From positions 8,360,039 through 8,424,038 of the forward strand of contig NZ_KQ976354.1 in assembly GCF_000346485.2 (NCBI RefSeq): 64,000 nt of DNA. Direction: 5' to 3'. Of the stretch, positions 46,282-56,104 are shown piece after piece. A model generated the notes under the pieces. That model worked only from the letters and a program-made list of their open reading frames with translations, did no database searches and was not told the DNA's origin. The stretch is from Scytonema hofmannii PCC 7110. GTDB lineage: Bacteria; Cyanobacteriota; Cyanobacteriia; Cyanobacteriales; Nostocaceae. Within the stretch, counting starts at the first letter, position 1. Each line of letters begins with the position of its first letter. The translations under genes and the position numbers were made by a program.

Positions 46282-46374
46282 TATCCAGTGCTCTGTCGAA
46301 TTAACAACATAATTTTAGCAATATCACCATAATCCCAAGTCACTCATTGCTTTCCACAAATTACGTCGTCGCGG

Positions 46375-46575
46375 ATGCGATCGCCGACACTACCAGAAGA
46401 ATTACCCTGCTCCTGTTTTGACATTAGCGATCGCACTCCTGAAGTTATGGTTATCTATCAACCTTTAGAGGCGGAAAGTAAAACTAAAACACCACAAGAA
46501 TTAGGATGGAAACCTGGTTTCTTTGAGAATACATTTAGTGCTTGGGAAGGTGAACCTTTAGTTCGAGAACCTTAA
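46375..46575 (+). pseudogene. Remnant of a VapB/AbrB-type antitoxin
   Basis: The frame encodes 66 residues. Only the C-terminal part (TKTPQELGWKPGFFENTFSA, WEGEPLVREP) looks like the end of antitoxins paired with PIN toxins in cyanobacteria. The N-terminal DNA-binding part is not recognisable. The first ~24 residues come from unrelated-looking sequence with two HIP1-like sites. A PIN toxin remnant follows 25 bases downstream. Confidence 0.5.
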
Positions 46576-46600
46576 GGAGAAGCACAGGAAAGGAACTGGG

Positions 46601-46729
46601 ATGATTTATTTATTTGATACTAACACTTGTATTGGATACATTAACCGGCGCAGTTCACTGACTCATAATGTAGATGAGTTTAGCCATGTAGAGGGGTTAC
46701 AGATAGAGGATTGGGAGGCTGAAGAATAA
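46601..46729 (+). pseudogene. vapC-type PIN toxin with an internal deletion
   Basis: A 42-residue frame beginning MIYLFDTNTCIGYINRRSS, the normal VapC N-terminus with its first catalytic Asp. It jumps directly to LTHNVDEFSHVEGLQIEDW, the normal VapC C-terminus. The central ~85-90 residues of the PIN domain, which include the other catalytic acids, are missing. The frame is kept, so it looks intact on a simple ORF scan, but it cannot fold as a PIN ribonuclease. GGAACTGGG lies just upstream of the ATG. Confidence 0.8.
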
Positions 46730-46732
46730 TTA

Positions 46733-46798
46733 TTGTGAGGTGGGCGTCCTCGCCCGCCCTCTTTTATCTGTGTACGGGCGAGGACGCCCGTACCACAA
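46733..46798. repeat. TTGTGG-type palindromic element
   Basis: GGTGGGCGTCCTCGCCCGCC at the left pairs with GGGCGAGGACGCCCGTACCAC at the right. Third copy, just after the vapC remnant. Confidence 0.75.
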
Positions 46799-47018
46799 GA
46801 GCATAGTGTGGTTCTAGACCTGGAAAACTGCTGTATAAGAAAAAAGCCTGCATATGCAGGCTCTACAAAAGGGAGTAATTAAACTAAAACTTAGTATCAA
46901 AATCAAAAATATTCGGTAGAGTCATGAATTTCTTCATCTACAGAATAAAAAAATACCCAAGATAAATTATCTGCGTCCATCGGCGTTCATCTGCGGTTCA
47001 TAAATAAATTTATAATTC

Positions 47019-50000
47019 TCACTTAGCAGCACCTGCGAAAGGAAAAATGATATCATCCAAAGTCCTCAACAACTCCTGTTCATTGTAAGGCTTAGAAAAA
47101 TAAGCCCGCGCACCCAACTGCATAGCTAATTGGCGATGTTTATCACTACTGCGAGAAGTCAGCATAGCAATTGGTATATCTCTAAAATCAGTATTTGATT
47201 TCACTCGACCCAAAAATCCATAACCATCAATGCGAGGCATTTCGATATCACAAATCACAGCCTGAACTTTCAAACCACTCTGAAGTTTTTCCAAAGCGTC
47301 TTGACCATCTTTAGCTTGTTCGACTTGATACCCTCCCTTCTCCAAAGTCAACGCTAAAAAGCGCCGCACATTAATTGAGTCATCTACAATCAAAATAGTG
47401 CCTTTATGATTTCCAGGAAGGGACGCTTGTTTTTCATCAGCTGGTGTTAAGAAAACCGTCTTTAACTTAGAGGATGGAAGTTGATTAGTTCTAGGTACGC
47501 GCTCATTCGTCGCAATCCAATAAAGCATTTCGTTAGCATTAACCAACGGTACAACGCGACCATCACCTAAAATTGTACAGTTACTAAAACCACTTGGTAA
47601 AGCAATATTCCCTTCTACCCGACGGATAGCAACTTCTTGCTCGCCCCAACAACGATCGACTTGCACTGCGACTGGCTGATTTCCCTGATTAACAATCAGG
47701 ATGCTGGAAGCATTAATTGCTGGTGGAGTCTCTAAGGTTGGATTGTCATAACGGGGACAATTAAACTCTAAGTGACGACCCAAACGAACCAACGAAAGCA
47801 TAGTACCTTGCCAATTGAGGACTTCTCCGATGGCCATTGGGAAGATATGCTCTTCGTTAAGCAGGAATATCTCGGAAACCACATCTGTGGGGAATGCCAA
47901 GAGCATGCGATTGCTTTCGATAAGCAGAACTCGTGCGACTGAGAGTGTAAATGGTACGGAGAGCGTGAATGTGGTTCCAATTCCCAGCTTCGTATCAACT
48001 TTGACATCACCTCGGATTTGCTTGAGGTTGTTACGCACAACATCCATACCAACACCACGACCAGATAGAGTTGTTACCTGGTCAGAAGTGCTAAATCCTG
48101 GCTCAAAAATCAGCGATAGCAGTTCTTCGTCAGTTGCTTGCGCTAATAAAGTTGGTTCTAATCCCATCTCGATCGCCCGAGTCCGGATTTTATCGAGTGA
48201 AATCCCACGCCCATCATCTCGAAGCGAAATAATGGTACGATTTCCCAGGTGGTTTGCTGTAATTTCTATGAACCCTTGTTCTGTCTTACCAGAAGCACGA
48301 CGTGTTGCTGGATCTTCAATTCCGTGGTCAAAAGCATTCCGGACTAAGTGCATCAAAGGCTCATTCAAAGCCTCCAATATGCTTCTTTCGATTAAGGTGT
48401 TAGCACCTTCAATTTTCAACTGTACATTTTTGCCGTATTCTACGCACAAGTCGCGCAAGGCTCTAGGAAAGCGATCCACAACATCAGATAGCGGGCGCAT
48501 CCTGATTTGCGTGAGCTTTCTTTGCAGTTGCTTGGATGTTTTGGTAAGCTTGCGGGCAAATTGGTCTGTATCGTCAATGCTCAGCTGAATGTCAGTTGTG
48601 ACTTCTTGCACTTGCACGATCGTTTCCATCACTTCCTGGGACAGCAAGTTGAGTTCGTTGTAGCTGTCCATTTCCAGGGAATCAAATTCCCCTTCCACTC
48701 CATTTGCTCGATCGCCATTCTCTGAAACTGGGGGTGGAAGTTCTTCTGGTTGCTCGGCTGGTGCTAGTGCTCTTAATGGAGTCCCAGATGGCATTACACC
48801 TTGAGTGGATATTTTGTCGTAAGCTGTGCGGAGCTGTTGGTTTTCTCGTTCCAAAACTTGGACTCGTTGGTTCAAACTGCGAATGAGTTTGCGTAATCTT
48901 TCGAGTTGCAAATTCATCCCGTTGCGCTGAATAATCAGTTCTCCAAATAGATCGTTAATTTGTTCGAGTTGTCTGCTGGGGACTCGGACTGTATTTTCGG
49001 GAGTTTCGCTCTTATGACTACCTGTAGTTTGCTCGGCTTTGCGGTTATAACTTGATGTCGGAATTTCTCTAGAAGATACTGTAGCTGGCTCTGGTTCTGG
49101 TTCTTCAACTTGAGCGTTGCTTTCTTCAGCAAAAGCTGCTTCCAAAGCTTCAAAATCGGCTGCAATGATTTCTCGATCCAGCCAGGATTCTTCTGTCTCT
49201 TCTGGTTGCAGAACTCCTGCTTCTATAAATTCTGGTTCTACTTCGGGAACTGGGGCTGGTTCTACTTCTAGGAGTTCTGTTGGAGTATAATCTACTGTAT
49301 CATATGCTACTTCACCAATCTGTAATTCTGCTGGCAAGCTCTCCAGTTGATTTGTCAGTACTAAAGCTTGCGATCGCCGCCATGCTTCCAATGCTGAGCG
49401 AGCAACTGTTTCCACCTGGGAAGGTTCTGCAGTTTCTATATAAGTTGCAATTGACATACACAACTGAGAAAAAGCTGACAGTTGGAGCATTTCGCCCAAC
49501 CCACCCAACTCAGCTGCCATAATAGCCACTTCTTCTTTCAGACATGGCTGTTCGCCATCTGCCAATACTGCTTCAAGGCGCTGCAAACACCCTTCCACTT
49601 CCGTTTCAAACAGCAAAGGTACGATATCTTGCCCGTCTTCTGGAGACAGCATAGTTGCTGCATCTTCGGGAGTAGGATCGCCCAAACGTTGATGCAACTC
49701 ATCAAAAACTGGGTAACAAAAAGTACCCAACCACTGCTCGTCTATTTCCCCGCCTTCCGATAGCAATTCTACTATCTGACGCAGCCAGTCTACTCCAGAT
49801 AGCAGTAGACTTTGCAACTCAGTATCTATTTCTAAAGAATTTTTCCTAGTTTTTAAAACTTTAAATGAATCTTCTAAACGGTGAGCCAGATCGCTGAGAG
49901 AGCGAAATCCCATCATGCCAGCACCGCCTTTGATAGAATGGGCGGCTCTCAGTGCAGCATTAATTTTTTCTGGAGAAATGCGATTGCTGGAGTTGATTTC

Positions 50001-50087
50001 CAGCAACACCCCTTCCAAGGTATTGAGATAATCATTCGCTTCCTCCAGAAATTGCATCTGGATTTCTAATTCTTTGTCTTGTGACAT
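47019..50087 (-). CDS. CheA-type hybrid histidine kinase with C-terminal receiver
   Basis: A 1022-residue kinase. The N-terminal Hpt domain has H50 in RAAHSIKGGAGMMGF. A long acidic linker (about 260-360) is followed by the dimerisation helix EQINDLFGELIIQRNGMNLQ, the HATPase domain (EALNEPLMHLVRNAFDHGIE, GRGVGMDVVRNNL), a CheW-like domain, and a receiver with D947 in AVICDIEMPRIDGYG. This layout is that of PilL/HmpE-like CheA in cyanobacterial motility or phototaxis systems. It ends the operon whose other members are PATAN-REC, CheY, CheW and MCP on the same strand. It should control type IV pilus driven gliding of hormogonia. Confidence 0.92.
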   Translation of the reverse strand: MSQDKELEIQMQFLEEANDYLNTLEGVLLEINSSNRISPEKINAALRAAHSIKGGAGMMGFRSLSDLAHRLEDSFKVLKTRKNSLEIDTELQSLLLSGVDWLRQIVELLSEGGEIDEQWLGTFCYPVFDELHQRLGDPTPEDAATMLSPEDGQDIVPLLFETEVEGCLQRLEAVLADGEQPCLKEEVAIMAAELGGLGEMLQLSAFSQLCMSIATYIETAEPSQVETVARSALEAWRRSQALVLTNQLESLPAELQIGEVAYDTVDYTPTELLEVEPAPVPEVEPEFIEAGVLQPEETEESWLDREIIAADFEALEAAFAEESNAQVEEPEPEPATVSSREIPTSSYNRKAEQTTGSHKSETPENTVRVPSRQLEQINDLFGELIIQRNGMNLQLERLRKLIRSLNQRVQVLERENQQLRTAYDKISTQGVMPSGTPLRALAPAEQPEELPPPVSENGDRANGVEGEFDSLEMDSYNELNLLSQEVMETIVQVQEVTTDIQLSIDDTDQFARKLTKTSKQLQRKLTQIRMRPLSDVVDRFPRALRDLCVEYGKNVQLKIEGANTLIERSILEALNEPLMHLVRNAFDHGIEDPATRRASGKTEQGFIEITANHLGNRTIISLRDDGRGISLDKIRTRAIEMGLEPTLLAQATDEELLSLIFEPGFSTSDQVTTLSGRGVGMDVVRNNLKQIRGDVKVDTKLGIGTTFTLSVPFTLSVARVLLIESNRMLLAFPTDVVSEIFLLNEEHIFPMAIGEVLNWQGTMLSLVRLGRHLEFNCPRYDNPTLETPPAINASSILIVNQGNQPVAVQVDRCWGEQEVAIRRVEGNIALPSGFSNCTILGDGRVVPLVNANEMLYWIATNERVPRTNQLPSSKLKTVFLTPADEKQASLPGNHKGTILIVDDSINVRRFLALTLEKGGYQVEQAKDGQDALEKLQSGLKVQAVICDIEMPRIDGYGFLGRVKSNTDFRDIPIAMLTSRSSDKHRQLAMQLGARAYFSKPYNEQELLRTLDDIIFPFAGAAK

Positions 50088-50124
50088 AGGGCTAATAGCT
50101 AACGGCTAATGGCTAATGGCTACA

Positions 50125-52953
50125 TTAATCTACTTTGAAGGTACCAACAGTTGCTTGCAACTGTTGCGAAATCTCCACAGTTTGTTGCAGAGAATCCGAA
50201 ACTTGACGTGAAGAATCACTAGTGCGTTGCGAGGAGGAGGCAATTTCTCTCATCAACTGACTGACTGTTTGTGATGTTTCCACTTGAGAGGTTGTTGCTT
50301 GAGAAATTGACTGCACCAACAAATCGATTTGCCGCGAAATATCTAAAATTTGAGTTAGATTTTGCTTGGCGTCTTCGACAATGCGTGTACCTTCTACAAC
50401 CTGGGTTGTTCCCAGTTCCATCGCCTGCACCACTTCCGTTGTTTCGCGTTGAATATTTTCAACAATTTGCTCTATCTCTTTTGTCGCCGCTGCACTCCGG
50501 GCTGCTAATTCTCCTACCTCCTCAGCTACAACCGCAAAACCCTGTCCTTCTTCTCCCGCCCGCGCCGCTTCAATACCGGCGTTGATGGCAAGTAAGTTGG
50601 TTTGCATGGAAATCTGATTGATCAAAGCTACCACACGGGAGATTTGTTGTGTTGATTCTCCCAATCGTTTCACTTTCTTGGCTGTTTCGCCAACAGTTTC
50701 ACGCAGGTGCAAAATGTTTTGCACTGTCATATCCATTGCGATCCCGCTCTTTTTCGCCGTGTTGGCAGCTGTGTTGGCAACTATGGCTGCTTGCTGGGCG
50801 CTTGCTGCAACTGCTTGAATTGAGTGGGTCATGTTATCAACAGCATCAAGGGAGCGGTTGATTTCTGAGGCTTGGGCAAGTGCTTCCTCTGCAAGGTGAC
50901 GAATCGAACCTTCGTTTTGCCCAATGGCTTGGTTAACTTGGATAGCTGCTTGTTTAACTTGGGTAACAATGTCCCGCAAGCTTTCCACAATGGAGTTAAA
51001 GAAGTCAGCAACGGTGCCAATTTCTCCAGCTGTCACTTCCGCACGTACTGTTAAATCGCCACTTGCTGCTCCTTCAACTTCGCTTAAGAGTTCTAGGAGT
51101 TGCATTTGCAAAGCTTCTTTTTGCCGACGCTCATCTTCTGAGGATCTTTCGGCAATGGATCTTGCTTTTTCGACTTCTTCTAAAAGCAATGCTTGTTCTA
51201 AGGCATAGCCTACTTGAATGGCAATTTGCTTAAATAACTCAATTTCTGATTGCAGCCAAATACGGGGGCTATCACAATGATGAGCAATCATTAAAGCAAT
51301 AAGTTGTCCGTCGCTAATCACTGGTGCGACTAAATTTGCTTTGACAGCAAATTTTTCCAACATTTTAACGTAGCATTGGGCGTTGCTGAGATTTGAGTCT
51401 TGATATATATTGGATATTGCCCGAACCCTACCATCTTTGTATGTTTCTACATGGCGTTCTCTAAAACAGGGATCGTCAATTTGTACGCCTAACATTCTTG
51501 GCAACCCAGCAGTTACGGATTCAGCAACCACATCTCCATCTAGGGTTTCTGGATTGAAATGATAGATCAAAACTCTATCTGTTTTGATTGCCTGACGAAC
51601 TTCTCTGACTGCTGTTTTGTAGATATCCTCCATGTTGAGGCTTCTACGGGTTCGGAGGGTAATTTCTGCTAGTGATTTTGCTCTTTCAGTGTCCAGTTCT
51701 TGTTGTTTAACCAACGTCTGTAACTGAGATGCCATTTGGTTGATATTGGCGTTTAAAACACCTAACTCGTCTTCTGACTCTACATCCAAACGGGTGCCTA
51801 AATCTCCTTGTCCGAGTTTGGCGATCGCATTTGTTGCTTTCACAATTGGTTCTGTGACTCGTTTTGCCAATAAGACTGCGATCGCAGCGACAACGAGTGC
51901 AGCCAATCCCATTCCCAAGATAATTGTCAACCCCAATTGTCTTTGAGGTGCAAATGCAATTCCCGCATCTGTCGTCAAAATGGCTTGCCATTGCAAATCG
52001 GGCAATCCTTCTTGGATTTTGGATGTGTAACTGACGAGTTGTTCTTTACCCTCAATTTTATTAACTGTGGTAAAAGTATTTTCTTTTTTTTCTGCTTGAC
52101 GTTGACTTAAACCAGGAAACTCTGCTTTAACATCTCTACCTCTATAAGTTTTGTCAGCAGGCAAAAATAATTTTCCGTTTGCATCAGTCAAATAGTATTT
52201 ATGCCCTACTCCATAGTTTTTCAGGAGATCGTCTAGAGAATTTACGGGCATACTAGCTATGACCACAGATGAAACTTTCCCTGTGGTAGAATCCTTAATT
52301 GGCGTTGCAATAATAATGTTACTATTCCCCGTCTCTTTTGAGACTTCAGGCTGACTGATGTAAGTACTTTCTTTTTGCTTTGCTGCCTCAAAATGTTTCT
52401 TGTTATCTTGACTAGTTACAGAATTTCCTCGAGATTTTGCGAGCGCATCCCCACTTAAGTTAAGGATCGCAATGCTGTCATAAACTTTATAACTCTCTAT
52501 ATATTTGTCTAATAAAACTTGTTTTTCTCTAGGAGATAGCGAATCCCTCAGTTTAGCGTTTGTCAGAATTGGCATAGTTGATAAGACTTGCATATCAGTA
52601 TACCGCTCTAACATAAAGCGGTTGACTTTATCTGCCATATCGTTGACTTCTGATTGTTGAATTTCTGAAACTTTACTACTTGTTGCCATATTAGCTACGT
52701 GATAAGCTAATGCGCCAATTGCTAATACTGGAAGTGTTCCAATTGCGATCGCCAGTAATGTAGCTTTAGTTCCCAAACTCAACCGCTTCAACGGTGCTGA
52801 TAACCGATTTAGGCTAGAATCAACAGTTAACTCAGTATTTCGCTCTTTATCTAGTTCTACAAAATCGCTATTTTTGGTTTTTGAAGAATTATTAGATACT
52901 CCATTTTTTTCAGCATCAAGGCTATTTTTAGCATCATTAGTTTTATTAAACAT
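50125..52953 (-). CDS. Methyl-accepting chemotaxis protein with GAF domain (cluster MCP)
   Basis: A 942-residue MCP. TM1 (about 65-88, [20 protein letters not shown]), a periplasmic double-Cache-like region, TM2 (about 338-362), HAMP (with ITEP-like [15 protein letters not shown]), GAF (about 445-590) and an MCP signalling domain with [19 protein letters not shown]. Located between cheW and cheA in the operon, as in pil/hmp/pix clusters. The GAF domain does not show an obvious bilin-binding Cys in a CH context, so a chemical rather than light signal is possible; this point is not firm. Confidence 0.92.
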   Translation of the reverse strand: MFNKTNDAKNSLDAEKNGVSNNSSKTKNSDFVELDKERNTELTVDSSLNRLSAPLKRLSLGTKATLLAIAIGTLPVLAIGALAYHVANMATSSKVSEIQQSEVNDMADKVNRFMLERYTDMQVLSTMPILTNAKLRDSLSPREKQVLLDKYIESYKVYDSIAILNLSGDALAKSRGNSVTSQDNKKHFEAAKQKESTYISQPEVSKETGNSNIIIATPIKDSTTGKVSSVVIASMPVNSLDDLLKNYGVGHKYYLTDANGKLFLPADKTYRGRDVKAEFPGLSQRQAEKKENTFTTVNKIEGKEQLVSYTSKIQEGLPDLQWQAILTTDAGIAFAPQRQLGLTIILGMGLAALVVAAIAVLLAKRVTEPIVKATNAIAKLGQGDLGTRLDVESEDELGVLNANINQMASQLQTLVKQQELDTERAKSLAEITLRTRRSLNMEDIYKTAVREVRQAIKTDRVLIYHFNPETLDGDVVAESVTAGLPRMLGVQIDDPCFRERHVETYKDGRVRAISNIYQDSNLSNAQCYVKMLEKFAVKANLVAPVISDGQLIALMIAHHCDSPRIWLQSEIELFKQIAIQVGYALEQALLLEEVEKARSIAERSSEDERRQKEALQMQLLELLSEVEGAASGDLTVRAEVTAGEIGTVADFFNSIVESLRDIVTQVKQAAIQVNQAIGQNEGSIRHLAEEALAQASEINRSLDAVDNMTHSIQAVAASAQQAAIVANTAANTAKKSGIAMDMTVQNILHLRETVGETAKKVKRLGESTQQISRVVALINQISMQTNLLAINAGIEAARAGEEGQGFAVVAEEVGELAARSAAATKEIEQIVENIQRETTEVVQAMELGTTQVVEGTRIVEDAKQNLTQILDISRQIDLLVQSISQATTSQVETSQTVSQLMREIASSSQRTSDSSRQVSDSLQQTVEISQQLQATVGTFKVD

Positions 52954-53016
52954 AGCAAATTCTCCTGAGGTAGTGAATAAACATGACGCAGAAACAGTTT
53001 TTCTTAGTAGTACACC

Positions 53017-53514
53017 CTAATCACTGCGGAGAATAGAAGATTGCACAATAGCCTGTGCATCTAATACAAGTAGTATTTCTTTTTGTTGAACAACACACCC
53101 GCGTAAATAGGGAATCAAACTGGATGCCACTTGTCCTACAGGAGAGCGTATATCATCCGGCAAAAACTTAGTTGTACCTTGTATTTCTTGTACAACTAAG
53201 CCCAAAAGTAATGAATCTACCCGAATAATAATTACGTTGTATTGTCGCAACCGATTGTCAAGATATTCCAGATTGAACATTCTTGGCAAATCGATAGCCC
53301 AAACTATCCGACTTCGCCAATTCATTAACCCCAATATGCATCCCGGCATATTGGGCATTGATGTTATGGCTTCAATAGGCACTATAATCGCTTCTTGGGT
53401 GTGCCTCATGGGCAACACGGCGGATGTTTGTCTGTTTAACTGAAACTTGAGATAGCCATCTCCCAAGTTATTTTGAGTAACTTTTGTCGAAAGAGTAATT
53501 TTAGAACTGTTCAT
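53017..53514 (-). CDS. CheW-like coupling protein
   Basis: A 165-residue CheW domain protein (FQLNRQTSAVLPMRHTQEAI, CILGLMNWRSRIVWAIDLPR, DIRSPVGQVASSLIPYLRGC). It would link the MCP to the CheA kinase. It begins 5 bases after the CheY gene stop and lies 64 bases upstream of the MCP gene. Known counterparts are PilI/HmpC/PixI types. Confidence 0.9.
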   Translation of the reverse strand: MNSSKITLSTKVTQNNLGDGYLKFQLNRQTSAVLPMRHTQEAIIVPIEAITSMPNMPGCILGLMNWRSRIVWAIDLPRMFNLEYLDNRLRQYNVIIIRVDSLLLGLVVQEIQGTTKFLPDDIRSPVGQVASSLIPYLRGCVVQQKEILLVLDAQAIVQSSILRSD

Positions 53515-53519
53515 TAGAA

Positions 53520-53897
53520 TTAAGTCGCCACAGATTTAATAGCCCGGAGGAGCTGCTCGCGAGTGTAAGGTTTTGTTACATAAGCATCAGCTCCTTGTCT
53601 CATTGCCCATAATCGATCGATCTCCTGGTTTTTAGAACTGCAGATCACGATTGGTACTTTTTGTGTTATCGGATTTCTTTTCAAAGAACGACACAGTTCA
53701 AAACCACTCATTCCTGGCATAACAACATCTGTCACGATCGCATCCGGGTTGTGTAAGTGGGCTTTTTCCAAAGCTTCTTTTGCACCATTCGCTTTAATAA
53801 CGTTGTAACCACTTTCTTTGAGATAATGGCTCATCAACTCTAATTCACTGGGAGAATCTTCAACAATCAAAATTGTGCCTAACAAAGTAATGCTCAC
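53520..53897 (-). CDS. CheY-like response regulator
   Basis: A 125-residue single-domain receiver: TILIVEDSPSELELMSHYL, phospho-acceptor Asp in DAIVTDVVMPGMSGFELC, Thr/Ser switch in VPIVICSSK and Lys in DAYVTKPYTREQLL. No output domain, so it likely acts on the pilus machinery or another protein, as PilH/HmpB-type regulators do. Tightly spaced between PATAN-REC and cheW. Confidence 0.93.
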   Translation of the reverse strand: MSITLLGTILIVEDSPSELELMSHYLKESGYNVIKANGAKEALEKAHLHNPDAIVTDVVMPGMSGFELCRSLKRNPITQKVPIVICSSKNQEIDRLWAMRQGADAYVTKPYTREQLLRAIKSVAT

Positions 53898-53942
53898 TTC
53901 TAAATCTCCTAAATAAATGACTAAATTTATCTTGTTTGTTAC

Positions 53943-55022
53943 TTAACTACCAATGTGTTTAAACACCATTTTTAGCAAGTCTGACTGGGAAAAAGGCTTT
54001 GTTAAATATCCTGATGCTCTGACCATTTTTGCTTTGGCTCGGTCTATAAATCCCGTTCTGCCAGTCACCATAATTATTGGAGTATTTTTAAAAGCCGAAT
54101 GCCTTCGCAACAAAGAGCATAGCTCGTAACCATCTAGGTTAGGCATCTCAACATCTAGTAAAATAATGTCAGGCTTGCTGCGAAGTATTTGCATGAGCGC
54201 TTTCACTGGATCGTTAATTGTCACCACTGAAAATGCGCTTTCATCTAAAAAGTGTTTGATAGAATTTAATACCGTTGGGCTGTCGTCAATACAAGCGACA
54301 GTGTACGTGTTTTTACTATTTTGTTGTTGGTATTTACTACCGTTGAAATGAGAATTGTCAAAATTGTTTGTGTTTTGCAATTGCTCCCCTAGTTTCAGTT
54401 GAGATGGTGATGGCTGAAGTTGGGGTTGTGAAACAGGTGTTGAATAGTAAGCTGGGGTATGAACTTGTGCTGTAACCGTCGCTTGAGGATTTTGTCGATG
54501 GCGAAGTTGCTTTTGGCAGTATTCTACAAGCAATCGCAAATCCAATCGGCAAAATCTAGGCATTTGATTCAAGGGAGATTCACCATTGAATTCGTAGTTC
54601 CCTTGTTTGATGGCAAGAAATGCCTCCAGTAATTCCTTAGCCATTTCATCAATCAATATGGCTGCTTGAGGAGGAGTTATATATTCCTCATTAACTAACC
54701 AGCAAATAGCTTGATAATCTGGTACGGACATGGATTGATTGTCACCGTTTGCTTCAAATATCAGCCGTACCTGCATCATAATTGTACTGTTGAGCGTAGG
54801 AAATTGCTGACTTAAGCCAGATGCATGATTCTCCAGTCGGTCGAACATTTTATCTGAGGACGCATAAATAAGTTTACCGTCCTCTAGATAAATTGACCAA
54901 GACACCGACTCTGTGAATACTTGTAAGCAGCCTGTAGCACGGCGACTGGTAAGTTGTGCTAATAGAGATAGCGGGTGCAGTTTTTGGAAAAACTTGTAGC
55001 TACCTATAGGAGTTGTGCTCAT
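53943..55022 (-). CDS. PatA-type response regulator (PATAN domain and receiver)
   Basis: A 359-residue protein. The N-terminal PATAN/DUF4388-like region (LLAQLTSRRATGCLQVFTES, SWSIYLEDGKLIYASSD) is followed by a Gln/Asn/Ser-rich linker (about 185-240). The C-terminal receiver has VACIDDSPTVLNSIKHFL and the phospho-acceptor in IILLDVEMPNLDGYELC. This architecture is that of PatA and of PilG/HmpA/PixG-type regulators, which in cyanobacteria head chemotaxis-like operons. First gene of the cluster; a long leader (55023-55615) precedes it. Confidence 0.92.
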   Translation of the reverse strand: MSTTPIGSYKFFQKLHPLSLLAQLTSRRATGCLQVFTESVSWSIYLEDGKLIYASSDKMFDRLENHASGLSQQFPTLNSTIMMQVRLIFEANGDNQSMSVPDYQAICWLVNEEYITPPQAAILIDEMAKELLEAFLAIKQGNYEFNGESPLNQMPRFCRLDLRLLVEYCQKQLRHRQNPQATVTAQVHTPAYYSTPVSQPQLQPSPSQLKLGEQLQNTNNFDNSHFNGSKYQQQNSKNTYTVACIDDSPTVLNSIKHFLDESAFSVVTINDPVKALMQILRSKPDIILLDVEMPNLDGYELCSLLRRHSAFKNTPIIMVTGRTGFIDRAKAKMVRASGYLTKPFSQSDLLKMVFKHIGS

Positions 55023-55615
55023 GAGTGCTGTTTTTGGCTAAATTCAATTAGGTGTGAGCTTATCTGTTGCAGAGTTTTTCCACAAGTCAAGAGAATTTGC
55101 TAGAATTCTTGTTGCAAAGAATACAAAATTTTGACTTTGAGGCTTGTAGAAAACTCAGTGGTAGCACCCTTCTTTTAAGATGAAAAATCTCAGTCAACAC
55201 GTAAATTGCAATTAAATTTACTAATGATACTGAGATTAGCAGACATTTTTACACGGCAAGTAAAAAAAGTGTAAAGACTAGATGAATTCATCTACCTAAA
55301 GAGAACCTGTGTGACAGCAACCGAAATAATACTGTACGTGAGTGACTTTGACTTGCAAGGGTGAACCTGCTATTTTGAGTACTTATCTTTCAGTATAATA
55401 CGGTTTCTTAGGACAGGATAAAGTCTCAGGCGATATTTACCCTGTCGTCAGTATTTTTACTTGCAAAACGTGTAAACCTAACATAAAAATGCCCTCACCG
55501 TAGAATAGTGCCACTGTCTGTTATATACCCTCTCAGGTACATTTGCCAGCTATGATATTAACTGCACGAATGAAAATCGTGAAGTTGAAGTTTATACGAA
55601 ATAAAATTTAACAGT
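55023..55615. other. Long leader region of the chemotaxis operon
   Basis: About 590 bases upstream of the PatA-type gene without a credible gene. AT-rich, no repeat of the dispersed families. Long leaders are known for related motility operons. I cannot point to a promoter with confidence. Confidence 0.5.
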
Positions 55616-55786
55616 ATGAATATCAAAAACCTTCCGGATAGCTTTTATTTGGTACTTCAGGGTATCAAATTGTTTCACGAACAAACTCTATCATTACACG
55701 TAGAAGACCAGCCAAATTTGACAAGACATAAGTTTAGGGCTTGGGGTATGGGAAAAGAATTATTTCACCAATCTCCTTTGCTCTAA
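55616..55786 (+). CDS. Possible 56-residue open reading frame
   Basis: A frame beginning MNIKNLPDSFYLVLQGIKLF and ending GKELFHQSPLL. Amino-acid composition is protein-like, but there is no Shine-Dalgarno and no family is recognised. It might be a small gene or the tail of a decayed one. Confidence 0.3.
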   Translation: MNIKNLPDSFYLVLQGIKLFHEQTLSLHVEDQPNLTRHKFRAWGMGKELFHQSPLL

Positions 55787-55795
55787 CGATGTTCG

Positions 55796-55835
55796 CGATC
55801 GTAGCTATACAAACAAAGCCCGCCTATGCGAGCTT
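55796..55835 (+). repeat. GGCTATACAAACAAAG-type dispersed repeat
   Basis: GATCGTAGCTATACAAACAA followed by AGCCCGCCTATGCGAGCTTC; third copy of the family, next to the tRNA gene. Confidence 0.7.
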
Positions 55836-55857
55836 CAGGAACTTATTAACTTAATTA

Positions 55858-55939
55858 TGCGGATGAAAGGACTTGAACCTTCACACCTTACGGTACTAGA
55901 ACCTAAATCTAGCGCGTCTGCCAATTCCGCCACATCCGC
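55858..55939 (-). tRNA. tRNA-Leu (UAG anticodon)
   Basis: Read on the minus strand, the 82-base gene begins GCGGATGTGGCGGAATTGGC and ends CATCCGC plus discriminator A. The 7-bp acceptor stem is perfect (GCGGATG/CATCCGC). The anticodon loop TTTAGGT gives anticodon TAG (UAG), the long variable arm (GTACCGTAAGGTGT) is a type II arm as in tRNA-Leu, and the T arm contains GTTCAAGTC. The D loop has TTGGCAGACG. CCA is not encoded. Confidence 0.96.
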
Positions 55940-56003
55940 ATTAATATCTCATGTTATCACAAGAAATTATTTTTGGCAATAATCTAAGGGTTAGTGGTTT
56001 TAA

Positions 56004-56087
56004 CCAGTGACCAGTGACCAGTGACCAGTGACCAGTGACCAGTGACCAGTGACCAGTGACCAGTGACCAGTGACCAGTGACCAGTGA
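56004..56087. repeat. Heptamer array (CCAGTGA)12
   Basis: Twelve perfect tandem copies of CCAGTGA (84 bases) between tRNA-Leu and alr; the longest perfect STRR in the window. Confidence 0.95.
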
Positions 56088-56104
56088 CCGCTAACCACTA
56101 ACCA

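Noticed and set aside
47815-48588. 257-codon frame on the plus strand inside the CheA gene
   Set aside because: Antisense shadow of a well-supported CheA; composition is Ser/Arg-rich as expected for a reverse frame.
55023-55615. Hormogonium sigma-factor type promoter upstream of the chemotaxis operon
   Set aside because: I looked for a GGGAATACT-like box and found no convincing match at a sensible place.
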